From: Lepidodermella squamata
Taxonomy: Eukaryota; Gastrotricha
Direction: 5' to 3'
Length of the DNA stretch: 64,000 nucleotides
Assembly: GCA_047495785.1 (NCBI GenBank)
Contig: JBLDXI010000034.1
Coordinates: 62,001 to 126,000, forward strand
The translations under genes and the position numbers were made by a program. The notes under the pieces are model-generated. The model searched no databases and was not told where the DNA came from. It saw nothing but the letters and a program-made list of their open reading frames with translations. Within the stretch, counting starts at the first letter, position 1, and each line of letters begins with the position of its first letter. Below are positions 22,354 through 34,841 of this stretch, piece by piece.

Positions 22354-24416
22354 CACTAGGAAAAATGTAAAGCTAATCAGCTATTTCCATTCAGCCATAG
22401 CTAGCTAAAAAGCCTAGACTATGCCCCAGCTTAATATCAGCTAAAAAGCCATAGCTAAATAACCTTCGATGAACTGCGAATTGAAGCCTGCGGCGTAATA
22501 AAGTTACACAACAATGGCTGTGACCCTTTCTGATTGCTACTCGAAGCTCTATTTCATTCGTTTTTCATCCATGCACACAGAAGCAAAAAAGTAGTCATTA
22601 TTGCCACTTAGTTTTCAAAATGCTACGACCCTAGCAGTTTCAGCTAAAATATCCCAAGCAGCTTTAAATGGAATAATTTCAAATCGAGTTGACGCCAGGT
22701 AAGATCTGTCGTCGTGTCAATCCATAATTATTGTTATTTTTTATCAAAAGATTTTTAAAATTTGACAAAAATTACGGGAAAAATCAGAATAATTTCCTCC
22801 AGCTAGCACGAGCTTCAACATCTTGCCTAACTACTAATGCAGCGCGAAAAATAACAATTCAATTAACACATTAACCTGAGAAGGCTCGTGTTAGCTAGAG
22901 GTTTTATTATTCGTTCATTTTTGCGGGAATCTTTCATTGAAATTCCAAAAATTTTGTCAAAATTGTAAGTCTCGTATGTTGAGCTGAAATCATTCCTAAA
23001 AATGCATTGGAGCGGAAATTTCGGTAAATATCACAAATAATTCTTTCATCAATTTACTTGATTAAAATTTGAAAATTATTTTGAATTTTCAGAAGAATAT
23101 TGGTGAATTTTGGTTCAAGACCATCGCGTGTGAAATTCGTTGCTTCAAGGTGAGGAAAACTCCAATATTTTCTAGAAAATGAGACTTTTGTCACGCCGAA
23201 AATTTCAATCGAATTAAAATTCAGTTTCATCCATATTTAAAATATTAGAATTTAAAAATGTTGATTTTCTTTTAATTTTTAATTTTTGAAGATTGTCACA
23301 TTCGTTATTTTCCTTGAAGTATCAAAAACATTCAGGTGAAATCTCTACAGAGCCGATTATAAATAACCAAAATATGCGGATAATTAATTTTCAATTTTTT
23401 AGGAAAATTTATGAAATTTCAAATTCCCGAAAATTCCGCTGATTTTTAGTAAAAAATTTTAAAAATATCGAGGTTGAAATTTTAATTGACCGAGTTATTA
23501 TAGGAGCAAATACGGTAATCGCTAATCGAAATTCTACCCATGGAATCTTTCACGTAAATATCTGTGACGTATTCGTTTTAAGGCCGGAATGCCGCTAATT
23601 TCAAATCAAATCCCGGGGCAATTTGAAGGCAGCGTTGCGAAACGGACATGGTCACCTTGGACGACGGCAACATGGAAATCGGCTTATCTGACTTGGCTAT
23701 TCGAAAAATAAATCGAAGGTATATTCGTGGTTCTAGATTTTAATGAACTCTAAATTAATATTGCATAGGTATTGCCTCTGAATTTTGACAGAAAATTTTC
23801 AAGTTCATGTATTGATTCTCTCTCTCTCTCTCTTCCTCGTAATAAAATTTCCAATTTTCTCTTTCAGTATCTAAAATTGAGGCGGCTTCTATCCGGATAC
23901 AGAGGTAAGTAATTCTGAAAACTTTAAATTTTAGAAATAAGCAATTGTTCAAATTTCAGGAGCAAATTACGGCGTTCAAATAGTGATAACAATCAATTTC
24001 AAGCAGATGGAAAATTCGAAAATTCGAAAATCGAGCAGAAAATATTTCACAGCTTTGTCAAGTCAATTGAAATTACGTTTTAAATGTGTACCTCATTCTG
24101 TGATACCTGTGATGAAAAATTGTGAAATGAAGACTTGAAAAAAATAAATAAAATCTCAAGCCGAAAAGAGACATGGATTTTTATCTTTTAAATTTTGGGT
24201 TGAAGGAAGGAGAAAGTGAGCAGCTGCGGTCGATTGCGGCCCCATTGTTACGCAAGCAAGCTGAGACACGACATGCAAGAAGCTAAATAACCGAATATCT
24301 AAATAGCTGTTGGTTGAATAGCGAAAAAAGCTAAATAAGGGTACGTAGGAAGCATTATTAGCCCTCTTGAGGCGATGGATTTTATTTGGCTAAAAAGCTA
24401 AAATTTTTTTCTAGTG
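22354..24416. mobile_element. CACTA-like non-autonomous element inside the retroelement pol gene
   Basis: Starts CACTAGGAAAAAT and ends with the complement of CACTAGAAAAAAAT. Near both ends are clustered short repeats of the types AGCTAAATAA and GCTAAAAAGCC, like the subterminal repeats of CACTA transposons. The 2063-bp interior is AT-rich and non-coding. The three bases outside the ends are tta and ttg, not an exact duplication, but the flanks have lost retroelement sequence, so a match is not expected. The first bases of the element supply the stop codon of the adjoining reverse transcriptase frame. Confidence 0.55.
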
Positions 24417-24869
24417 TTGTTCTTTATTCGGGCTGAAAACTAGAATATCGTCGAAATAAGTGGCGACGATGCGGCCCAGTAAACCAGTCATGCAGAACGT
24501 GAGCAGACGGTTCCAATAGGCCGGGGCGGTTTGAGCACCGAAAGGCATTCTATTCATGGTCCAGGACCCTTGGGATGATCTGAACCCTAAATATTGCTTT
24601 GAATCTTCGGACACTTTCATGTGAAAATAAGCCTGATTTATATCAATAGCTGAGAAAATGCGTGCTTTCGACAATAAATCAAACTGGCTCCAAATTTGCG
24701 GTATTGGGTGTGAGCCGTCATTGACAGTCATGCTATTTAGGCGGCGAAAATCATGGGCTAGGCGCAGTGAACCATCCTTTTTCCTCAGGGCAAGGGCTAA
24801 GTGACAGTAAATAACAAGTGTGACCTGCAACCTGCAACTCCTGCTTAACCTCGCAGCAATTAATCCCAC
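24411..24869 (-). pseudogene. Ty3/Gypsy-like reverse transcriptase fragment
   Basis: Encodes RKKDGSLRLAHDFRRLNSM, the D-containing strand SAIDINQAYFHMKV, RMPFGAQTAPAYWNRL and the catalytic box YFDD in VATYFDDILVFSP. This is the palm and fingers of a retrotransposon reverse transcriptase. The frame stops exactly at the border of the CACTA-like element. Upstream (higher coordinates) no protease or gag frame is recognisable, and the first 20 residues look frame-shifted. Together with 21087-22353 it represents one minus-strand element lacking RNase H and the integrase N-terminal half. Confidence 0.85.
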
Positions 24870-27800
24870 CTAATCCTATTTAATTCCAATGCGCCATTAA
24901 ATCACCGAGCTAAAGAATTATCTCGACTTTAGACCTCATCTGGGCGGCCTTGAAGAACAGGCTGTCGCTAGTAACTGTCAATAAGAACTGTCAATAAGCT
25001 AGAAACTGTTTGTTAACCAAGGCTTTATGCGAGGCGAGCAGCTGTTGAGCGCGAACGTAAAAAGCAAATACACAGCTCATTTCCAAATTTAGGTGGAAGA
25101 AACACCTATCATACAAATGTTCGTAGAGGACCTTGAGTCTGAAAACATTGATATCGAAGAAATAGATGTATAGTTGGCCCTAGAATTTGAGTAAACTAAT
25201 GAGGGAGTCTTTTAGTGTAAATTATGAATAAAAACAACTCGTTTCGATAGGTTTTGATCAGGTTTAGTAAAAACTGGTTAAAACCGCGGTTTTAACTGAG
25301 TTAAAACCAAAAGTTGGTTAATTCCGAATTAACTTAGGTCAATATACCACACTGTCGCCAAGGCATTTGACGTTTGAAATAGGTGAAATAGGTATTTAAC
25401 TGTATTCTAAATATTCAGTACGCACAAAAAATAAGGTCCCCCTGGTGAAGACCACCTAGTTTCTTGCGACGGTCGCTCAGCCGCCCATATAAAATGTGGC
25501 GACTCTAAAGGTTGGTGCTTGGTGCTGGACAATAAAATCTATTTTACCGAAATGTTGCCTAAAAATATTTTAATATATAAGCTAATTTTCGCGCCATGAT
25601 CGAATGAAACGGCTTATCCGGCCGCCATTGCGGAACCACTGGTAAGTTGAACCTTGGCGCGCACGCTGATTGTTCAATCGTTATCGTTGGTTTTTGTTGC
25701 TTATGACTCCGGAATGATACATTTCCGTCGTGCGATCCACTAATAAATTATTTTATATTTATGAAAAAAATAACCTTGCCACACCCTCTGCCCGGTTTCC
25801 ATTGACCACGAGCGTAAACTCCATATTAATTGTGGTAAATTGCTGCGGCAAAAAACACTTGTTGCAAAAATCTTATGGATCGCACGACACAACGTTTCAT
25901 CCGGGACTCATAGTAACGATCGATTGACCAATCAGCGTGCGCATTGGATTGGACTTTTAAGTGGTCACACAATGGCATTCGATTCATGAACTTTTTCGAA
26001 AATCGGTAAAAGAATTGAAGCTTCAACAGATCAGTCAGGACATAAATCTGACTTTTTTGTAACAAATCGTTTCATCATGATCAAAGAGAAGGACTGGAGC
26101 CTGGAGCCTTCAAGTCTGTTTTATTGGCATATTTTTGTCCTCAAATGTGTGATTTGACACTTGTTGGGCGTTGTTTTTCGATTTATTGAAATAAAAAAGC
26201 TGACGAAATGAGGTAATGGCTAATGATGAGAGATTTATGATACCGCCATCCACTTCGAAATTTCATGGCAAAGCTGGCTTTACGCAATAGCAATAATTTA
26301 TCGGATTTATCGTCTGCACAACGCCGAATTTTAGGGGTGAGGTCGACTTTATCGATAAAGTTATGATCCGAACCGTGCTGGATGCATATAAACATCGTTG
26401 ACCATTCGAACAGCTTACAATTACACGAATTATCTCACTGAACTCAGGAAAACCTCTAATATTATTTACGGCAAGAACGGTTACGGTTTTTTCAATATTT
26501 CCATCTGTTCGTTTTGCACTAATATATAGCATTTCCATCATTCATATTCTTCTGTCAGCTTCAAGGTTAACACGAAACACTGTAAATATCATCATTTTTT
26601 GTTGTTGCAAGATTTTGTAGCGCGCACTAAAGATAATTATTGATCATTATCCTTAGTGCATAGTTTTTTTTGATGATAATTCTTATTTTTTATTACATAT
26701 TATGAGATCAATTTAACCAGTAATAAAAAGCACGAGCTGGCAAATGGAGTTGACGTCATACATGCCGCTCTGATACCATCAGAGAATGCTCATTTTCTAA
26801 GCAGATAATAAGCTATATGAGCAAATTAAGCATTCATCACACAACGGTGGCGTCATTGTATTCTCTTTAGTGATGTAGCCGCATTGCCGCAAACTAAGCT
26901 TGGTGCTGGCTTTGCACTAATTCAGTTCGACCAAATGAGATGATATCCTAAGAAATAAAGTAGAAGAGAATAACAAAGATGAAAAAACTCCACGCGGTTT
27001 TGAGCTGTGAGCTGGGCTCCAGCTGTTCGATGAAAAAAGGTAACTGAAATAAACAAAAATCAGAGATTGAAGGATAAGAAGCTGAACTGTAAGAGTAGAC
27101 TTGCCCATTTAGTGTACATTATTCCTCGAAGGCTTGATTTCTTCGACCCATGAGTCAAAGAGGTAAAACAACAATATTTCATTTCAAAACTCCAAACTCC
27201 AAACTGCTATTTGAATAGTCGGAAAAAAATCACAAGTATCATTTTCAGTATGTTAATCACTCTGCGATCGAGTTCGAGGATGGGTGTCGACGTTGCGCTG
27301 CCGGAAACGAGTTCTCACCTGAGTCTATCCGATCTTTTATGTGACCTGAGCGATGCTGGTATAATGTCGGTCTCCTTTGGATCTTCAAATGCTTCACGAT
27401 ATGGTTAAGTGCAGTTGGGATGTTACGGAAAAACTATTTTCCTCTTAAATTCTTCATTCGGTGGAGTCAAAAATGGGTGCGAACGAGTCGGTGTTGCTGA
27501 GCTCACTCTAGCGTCTATTCAAGGCGTTGATTTAAATGTGACTGGCGCGATGTCGCTTATGATGGTTCTACTTATTCTATCACCTTATTCAATTACAACA
27601 ACGACTTTGCCTCGACTTTGACTCTCGATTTCAAATTTCAATGACGAACTTCCTAGTCGCTGTCCTAGTCACCAATCGAACTCACAACTCACAGCTCACA
27701 GGTGAAGCGGAATTCGGCTTCCCGGGGCGAGACTTTGATGTTTGATGTATCACGATGTAATGGGCACATGCACGAATAACCTCTCTCGAAACGCTAATTT

Positions 27801-28645
27801 GCGGTTTTTCCTCGCGATGTTTGAACGACTTATCGCTCGTGATTCTTTGAACGGTTTTTGCGTCAACATTTGTAAAAGAAGCGTTTCGAAATGACAAGGA
27901 ATTCGGAGAACGAGAGAGGGCAGCAGTGTTTTCCGTTTGAGACCGATCTCTTAAGAACATGCAACTTTTGTTTGATGGACTTAGCCATTGCATTTTTCAC
28001 GTTTTTCTCCCGAGTCTTTGAGATATTCGAGATTCGAGTACATAATTATATATCAATTATCTGTCAAATTTGTCAAAGGAATTGTTGCCACACGCAACAT
28101 CGCACCGGCGACAACCGGGTTGTGGACAAATAGAATCATTATCCAAGTAGCACGCCAGCTAAATCAAACCAATACATCCAGTTGACTGTCAACAGCTCAT
28201 CTTCAACATATCAACAGCGCCAAAGTTCAAGGTTAAAAACATTTTCCAAGAATATGCGCATATATCATAACAAAGCATTTAATAAGCCTTTGCTTTTAGA
28301 GATAAATATCGCCGTCTTATTGGCGATTGAGCCTAATGAATAGAAGATGACGTCAACAACAGCATATTCCGGCCGGTCAAAGTAATTACGGGTGCATTCC
28401 CGGCCGATGAGCTTTTTGCCCTCAGCCTCGCATCGTACAGGGTGAAAACATTTAAATGCCGAGTGAAGTTACAGTGTGATTCAGAAAGGCCGCCCTAACC
28501 ACGATTAGTATTTTTTCCGCGCATGCCGACTCGAAATTTTTTTTCGCAAACAAATAATAATAGCCAGAATTAAGAGAATAAATCTAAAACAACAGATAAG
28601 ACTGTGATGACAGGGAACAGTTCAGCTTTTGACAGAAGAAGCAAA
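24870..28645. other. No gene seen; one MITE and a 20-bp palindrome
   Basis: Apart from the MITE at 25668-25934 and a 20-bp perfect palindrome at 25277-25296 (GTTAAAACCG and its complement), I see no supported feature. Short frames lack domains. Confidence 0.4.
25668..25934. mobile_element. MITE family B, copy 1
   Basis: Terminal inverted repeats of about 60 bp (ends TGATTGNTCAATCG, with inner GTGCGATCCA) enclose about 150 bp. A diverged copy with the same ends and interior lies at 53038-53295. No coding capacity. Confidence 0.7.
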
Positions 28646-29181
28646 ACTACCATTTCGCATTTTGAAATTCGTTAGCGTTTCGGTATAACTCTCCATTTGA
28701 CGGTAACTCCATCTCGTCATTGTTCTCTAGTTGCGGTAAATAGTTTACCGTAAACGGCACTACACTGCGACACTAAAGCGTAAAATACTCGCGTGCGGTA
28801 AAATTAATTTCTCTGCGGTAATTTAAGCTCATATTATCTTGTAGGAACAGGAGGAATTACAAGCATATTATGGAGGAATAGAAATGGAGTTGGAACTGCG
28901 CTCAGGTTATATGATGGTGTGCGCGCGCAGCCGCTCGCGTACTTACAATACAGCGTGTTACGCAACCGCTGTAGCGCATTGCTGCGAGCCGCAAGCCTCA
29001 AGCTTGGGCCGCAAGTGCTTCTGCGGTAAAAATAACGCCGCGTGCGGTAAAAATTAACTTACGCGGCGCCGTTAGTTTTACCGCACGAGCATTAAGTAAC
29101 CTGGTTTGCGTGCTGCGGTAAAATACTTACCGTCAAATGGAGACTTATACCGAAACGCTAACAAATTCCGAAAAACTACCA
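28646..29181. mobile_element. MITE with GCGGTAAAA repeats and a possible 11-bp target duplication
   Basis: Inverted repeats of about 40 bp (TTCGTTAGCGTTTCGGTATA and its complement) lie at about 28668-28707 and 29128-29167. The interior carries many copies of GCGGTAAA and TTTACCGC in both orientations. The sequence aaaactaccat occurs just outside both ends (28646-28656 and 29171-29181), which would fit a Mutator-type duplication, although it does not abut the recognised repeat on the left. Confidence 0.65.
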
Positions 29182-30001
29182 TGGGAAATTGATAATTAAA
29201 TACGGACTATAACTCTAAAAAGCTAAAACTTTGGGTAAACAAATAAGTGAAATGCATGGGAGCAGTGCTTGCTGTTCTTAAAAGCACTGAAAAAGCTGTG
29301 GAGAAACCTGAAAACAGCTTAAAATATGACCGAAATTTGACTGATTACTGCAAGCTTTTTTTGTTATCTGCCGATCGAATTGATGCTCATGATCGGCGTG
29401 ATTTATGCGATCGTCATGAAAAAACGCCAAGATGAACGATAATATTACGCGTTCATTCATCACAAAAAACTGGAAAAACTGATGAATCCGATCCAATTTT
29501 TTCTACGGCCGTGTCAAACACGTGCCTGTTTATGATGCGCTCGGGCGCCCTTTCTGAATCACACTGTAGAACCTTTCCGGTGCGACTTCAATTTTGTTCC
29601 AATCAGCCATGTAAGTCAGTCACTCTATGTAAATCGTTTATATTTCGGAACGTGTCGAAGACGAATGGAGATGAGTAATCTCATCACGAACTGTTAATCG
29701 TGTTATAACATACTAATGTAACATATTCGCATTAAAAAGTAAGCTCGTTCCATCTCTGTGTTCGGCATAAGAAAAGCTTCATTAAACCTGCTACAAATTC
29801 CCATTATTCTATGCTGATGGAAATGACAACTTTCAGAATATCACGCCTTTATTAAAATCCATTACAATTACATCCGTTATGTCAAATTAGGATAATCGAA
29901 TAAACCAGCGTGAAATAGCATTATTCGATTACTGAGCACTGTGTTGCAGCTGATTCACGTCCCGAGCAGCTATAATAATCGTAGCAGTTTTCGTAGGCAT
30001 T

Positions 30002-30860
30002 TCAGTTCGTGCAAACGTCGATATCCAAATTGTAAATCGGACTGTTGCTCATGGTCGTGGCTATGGTTGTTGATGGGCTGATGAACAGAGCTGAACAGCA
30101 GGTGCGGAACGAAGCGAACGCAAAGGCTGATATCCCTGTTTTCGGTGCGCTCTATGCAATGAAAAATAGCTGGGTTATTTGAAATAATGCCCCTATGTAT
30201 AACGTACACCATCTGCAGCTGAGAGCACCGTGGTGGAACCTCCCGCGGTAGGGTCGCAGGTATGCGGGAAGTTGTAGCACTTTGTTGCAGTTGTAGAAGC
30301 TTTCGCGGCCGTCGTACACGGTTTGTAAGGAGTCGTATCGGCTCCAACAATGCACATAGTTTGCGGCGTCGGCAGCGTTGGCACGATTTGGTAGAAAACG
30401 TTAGTCGATGCACCCGCTCCGCCACAGCAAGCACCGAATGAGTCGTAAGTGGCTGCTGGGCTGGCAGGCTGTGGAATAAATATTTTTGATGAATTTCAGC
30501 CAGCAAGTTGAGATTCAACTGAGGAAATAACCACTCACGGTAGCACCGCCAATCGCCGCGCAGTTAGCTCCTGGGATTGACAGGCAAAACTTCATAGATA
30601 CAGAAACAGGCGCTGGCGAGGTGACCGAGCATAGTGTGAATTGACCCTGTTCGATCATAGAAAAAAATAACTTCAATTCTGAGGCAATCGAGCGTTACAG
30701 TTTGATCGCAAAACTGCACATTTGTGCAGCCACTTTCAGCACAAGTTTGACCCGATATGCAAGTTGACGATGGGCACGGCGTTGGGGCAACAGTCGAAGG
30801 TGGGCAAGCATTGACCGCGACAGTAGCAACAGCTAGCAGGGTGGCTAAAAAAATCGTCAT
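30002..30860 (-). CDS. Secreted Cys-rich protein, cluster member 1
   Basis: Four phase-0 exons (30860-30699, 30646-30539, 30468-30208, 30151-30002) encode 226 residues. A signal peptide (MTIFLATLLAVATVAVNA) is followed by CPPSTVAPTPCPSSTC and further paired Cys, then a second block (FTLCSV, MKFCLSIPGANC), a third with a CC pair (DSFGACCGGAG, TMCIVGAD, KCYNFPHTCDP) and a last exon with another CC (AFASFRTCCSAL, DVCTN). It should be exported and disulphide-bonded. I do not recognise the family. The same four-block plan is present in the genes at 31352, 32739 and 33999. It is divergent from the 31352 gene with a 491-bp shared upstream region. Confidence 0.75.
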
Positions 30861-31351
30861 ACTCGCAGAATTTCGGGGAAAAACTAAAACCTGGCTCGGT
30901 AGTATGGGGCTGCGTTTCATAGCCGAACCCCGCGTCTGTACGACCACAAGCCTCTTTTGACAATCTAAGATAGTAAAATCGAGTTCTTCCAGTCTAAAAA
31001 TTCAAATAAAATCATTCAAATAGAAAATTACCGTAAACATGTAGCTGCAGCTGGTATTTGAAATATTCCTAGAATCGGCGATTTAATGCAAATTCCATTG
31101 TGATGAGTGTTGTTACGCAGAATCGCGAGCCTGTGAGTGATTTGATTTTTAACTTTAATAGAGGGTTTCCCCAATAATATCGGCTATTAAAGTGCATTTC
31201 TACCACTTGTTTACAATTTCTAATAGTTTTATACGATAAATCTGTGTCTTGACATGATTCTAGTTCCGATGGACACGTTGCGTGTTGTAAAATGAGAGCA
31301 ACAGTCAACCGGCCTAAATTTCGCAATTTTCGTTTTCTCGTGGCTACATAC

Positions 31352-32170
31352 ATGCAAGCTGCTGTGGTCCTGCTGGTTGTGTTTTTGGCCGTGGACCTGG
31401 CCTATGCCTGCCCGCCATCGACATCATCCGCTGCTACGTCATGCCCTTCAGTTGTAACTTGCTCGGCTGGAACCTCATGCCAGCAGGTCGCTTGCCCTAA
31501 ATCGGGCTATGCTTGTTCGACGCAGGTAGGAAATCACATGATGGCAGATGGCATGTTATATTGAACGTTTTCAGGGCCAATTCGCGCAATGTACTGTGAG
31601 TACAAATAGCATAGGCCTCCTGGCCACTTTCTGCCTTTCCACTGGCACGTGTTCAGCAATTACAGGCGCAACTGTAAGCTTCGACTTGAGTTGCTGAATT
31701 TCGCTAACTTTTTAAGCATTTAGGCGACTGGAACAACAGCGAACTCTTTCCTGAGCTGTTGTTCGGGTATAAGCCTCGTGACATCGAAGATCCAGTACGT
31801 CCAGCTGACGGTGAGCAGCACGCCAGTGACGATGTGCATGGCGACAAACGACGCTTTTATGTACAGAATGTGTAGCACTGTTGCTGGTGCTACTTCTCTC
31901 CTGAGCGCCTCGTGCGTTCGCTTCCCCAGCTCTTGCGAAAACGGCAAGGTGCAAATAACAACAGCAGTTATTGTGAGTTGACCTTGAGAGTCGATGTGTC
32001 ACTTGTTGTTGATTTGTGTCTTACAGCAAGGTGTCACCTCCTTTGCCTTCAGCAGTTTCCGTGCCTGCTGCATAAAGATTCAAACTGCTACCGGCACAGC
32101 CACAGCGTCCCAGTTCACATCGGTCGATATTCTCGGCGTTACTGTCGACAAATGTGTCGGTGTTCAGTAA
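31352..32170 (+). CDS. Secreted Cys-rich protein, cluster member 2
   Basis: Four phase-0 exons (31352-31525, 31575-31673, 31724-31972, 32027-32170) encode 221 residues. The signal peptide is MQAAVVLLVVFLAVDLAYA; an in-frame ATG at 31292 would add 20 residues before it and seems less likely. Then come CPPSTSSAATSCPSVVTC, a short exon with three Cys, the CC module (NSFLSCCSGIS, VTMCMAT, RMCST, CVRFPSSC) and the last module (FAFSSFRACCI, DKCVGVQ). Exons 3 and 4 are identical in length (249 and 144 nt) to those of the 32739 gene. An AATAAA-like signal follows near 32264. Function unknown; all four copies are open, so the gene is probably active. Confidence 0.8.
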
Positions 32171-32738
32171 CTAATGCAGATAACAAGACTAAATTAAATT
32201 GACTTCAAGACCGCATGTTTTGCCTTGCGGAGTTGGAAGTGGGAAAAGTTCATTGTTTTGACAAATAAAAGGTTTCTATACCAGTTTGGTCGCTTTTGTG
32301 TTTATGAATTAATGTGCATTTTATACACAATGGCAAGCCATGCATCCGAGTAAATTATACCGACAAACTTAACGTAGAGCAATTCCTGAAATTCTTAAAT
32401 CCTGAATTTTTTTAATTTGTTTGCGTACAGCGTGGAAGGAGTTCGAACTTCTACTTTCCATCCTTCTGCTTTGACAGGTTCGATCAAAATATTGGATATT
32501 TTATATTTCAAATTTTTGGAACCAAATTATGATTTACCAGGGCGTTCGCGTGATAATACTCTGAGCGATCTGCTGGGATGAAGCCATTCATGCGATCTGC
32601 GAGCGAACGGTCTTTTGAAAAGGTCTTTTGAAATGTTAACAGCCGCATTTATTAATGTTATAGATACGGCATATCTGTCATATTGCTCATAACTTTCAAC
32701 GAAACCTGCAAACGTGTCGCTTATCTTGCAAAAGTCAA
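32171..32738. other. Convergent intergenic stretch
   Basis: Shared 3' flank of two tail-to-tail members of the Cys-rich cluster. No other feature seen beyond a likely polyadenylation signal for the plus-strand gene. Confidence 0.5.
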
Positions 32739-33585
32739 TCAAGCATTCTGTTTACATGACTCGATATTAAGGCCTTTATAATTAGCGAGAGCGTAATAGC
32801 CGCCTGCTGCGGGTTGCATTATAGCGGCGCAGCATTGCTGGAAGGTAGCGAACGAATAAGCCGCCGGAACTGCGGCGACATTCTGAAATATCCATAGCAT
32901 GTATAAATCAACAGGAGATTCGTAGTTGAACTTACTGTAGCGGTAAGCGGGGATCCTGATGTGAGACATGCATTGGGTAAGCGGATGCAAATGCCCAATT
33001 TGTTAGCAAGGGAGTATTCGTTGTAACTGCACACCTTGTAGGGCAGGGGATCGCTGGTGCCGTAGCAAATGGTCACGAAAAAGCCTCTATATTGTGTAAC
33101 TCCCGACTGTTCATAGATGATTGTCGACCCAGTAGCAGCACAGCACGATGAGAAGCTATCGAATGTTTGCAAAGGGTTAACGGCCTTCAGATATAAATTC
33201 CATCATTATGCATGAAAACCTAAGAAAAGACCCACATAGGCAGTATTTCCAAACTCGGTGCTGTCGCACGACTGCCCGGCATTACTGTAGCAGAAGTTGA
33301 CAAGCACGTTCAAGGTCGTTTTAAATTGGCACATAGTGTATTGTTTCTATTGAATGCAAACATCTCACGTACTGAAAAATGTTACTGCAGAAGGTAACTG
33401 ACCGCCAAGGCGCAAGCTGTTCCCGGGGAACAAACTGTGGCACCGCAAGACACTCCGGATGGGCATGGAGCTGCAGTCGGGCAGGGCGTCGAAGTGCTCG
33501 ATGTAGATGTGGTACTAGAGGCGGGGCAGGCTACAGCAGCACCCAGAAAATTGACCAAGAGCACAACTGTCGATAGTACAGCCAT
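32739..33585 (-). CDS. Secreted Cys-rich protein, cluster member 3
   Basis: Four phase-0 exons (33585-33403, 33346-33236, 33184-32936, 32882-32739) encode 228 residues. The signal peptide is MAVLSTVVLLVNFLGAAVA. The N-terminal block is Ser/Thr-rich (CPASSTTSTSSTSTPCP, then CPSGVSCGATVC). Later blocks are KQYTMCQFKTT with FCYSNAGQSC, the CC module (DSFSSCCAATG, VTICYGT, KVCSY, CIRLPNACL) and the last module (FATFQQCCAAI, ESCKQNA). Cys spacing and exon lengths follow the neighbouring paralogues. It is convergent with member 2 and divergent from member 4 (413-bp gap). Function unknown. Confidence 0.78.
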
Positions 33586-33998
33586 ATTGAAAATAATGCA
33601 AAATAACATTACTAAATCGCTTTATCAGGCAAACCTTTTCCGTCTGAACTATTTCGAAACCACCGTAGCGTCATCATAGGCAACAAATTCGAACTTAATC
33701 AACTTAACATCGAAACTTCTACAAACATGAATGCTCGAATAGATGAGCACTTCGTTTGATTCTCTAAATCGCAGAACGGGTAAATAGTATATTTGAACTT
33801 AATTCCCCCCTTACCGAGTTTTCACGTTGATACGGTAGCTGTCATGTTGTTCTTCTGATTTTATAGGCAGACAATACATGAACTGAAGCGAGAAAAAAGC
33901 ACTGTTATGATTAACAGTCGGATAAGCCATTGACGTGTTCATAAAATTGGTTAGCCATCTGAGGTTTGCGTATTTTCGCTCACCCACCAGCTTGAGTA

Positions 33999-34841
33999 AT
34001 GCGTGCACTTTTGTCATCCCTGCTCATCTCTTACGTAGCTGCCTGTCCTCCGTCAACGACAACAACGCCTTGCCCAACAGGTAGATATACTTACACATTC
34101 TTTTAGAATTCTGCTGAATTCTTCTCCGCAGCATCATGCCCGACCGGCCAGGTCTGCGGTGGTACATCGTGCCCTACCAATCAATATTGCGGCGCAACGG
34201 TTGGCAAATATCTGAAATTTCGGGAATTTCAAAGCCATTCCAATTACAGGGCACTTATTCGCAATGTCAACTAGCAGTAACCAATGGTCAAGTCACGTAT
34301 TGCATGAATAGGCCCGGCGCATCGTGCGGATTGCTAACAGGAGGAGCGGTAGGCTTTCCGTTCAGTTGAAACATTCTACGATTGTTGTTATGTAGACCTT
34401 GGTCGGTTCGACGACTTACACGGCGTTTGACTTGTGCTGTACTGCGTTGGGTTACCAAACTTTGGAATTGCTGCCTCTGAGTCCACCGCTGCAAGTCTGC
34501 ATCGCTACGCCAGACAGTAGTGCTAGTAACATTTACAAAGTCTGCGGAGCGACCGCAACCGGTAGCATTGGCGTGTGCTACCGCTTCCCGTGGACTTGCG
34601 ACTCGACCGCGAAGGTTTTCGCTACATCAACGGTAAGATCAACTAAGTTAGCGTTAATGGTCGATACGAAATGTTCTTTTTTTCATTATAGGCCCCAAAT
34701 GCTCTATCGCCTTCAGGTGGTGTCTATGCTTCATTCACATCTTGCTGCACTGCATTGAGTGCAAGTAGCGGTGCGAAAGCTGCATTTTCAACAACTACGA
34801 TGTATGGCTTCGCCATGGAGAAGTGCGCTCAGACAGCATGA
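33999..34841 (+). CDS. Secreted Cys-rich protein, cluster member 4
   Basis: Five exons (33999-34080, 34132-34199, 34250-34348, 34396-34632, 34692-34841) encode 211 residues. The signal peptide is short (MRALLSSLLISYVAA). An extra phase-1 intron splits the N-terminal CPPSTTTTPCPT / CPTGQVCGGTSCP block that is one exon in the other three genes. Later blocks: YSQCQLAVTN with YCMNRPGASCG, the CC module (TAFDLCCTALG, LQVCIAT, KVCGA, CYRFPWTCDS) and the last module (ASFTSCCTAL, MEKCAQTA). Exons 2 and 3 have a decayed copy at 44185-44410. Function unknown. Confidence 0.78.
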
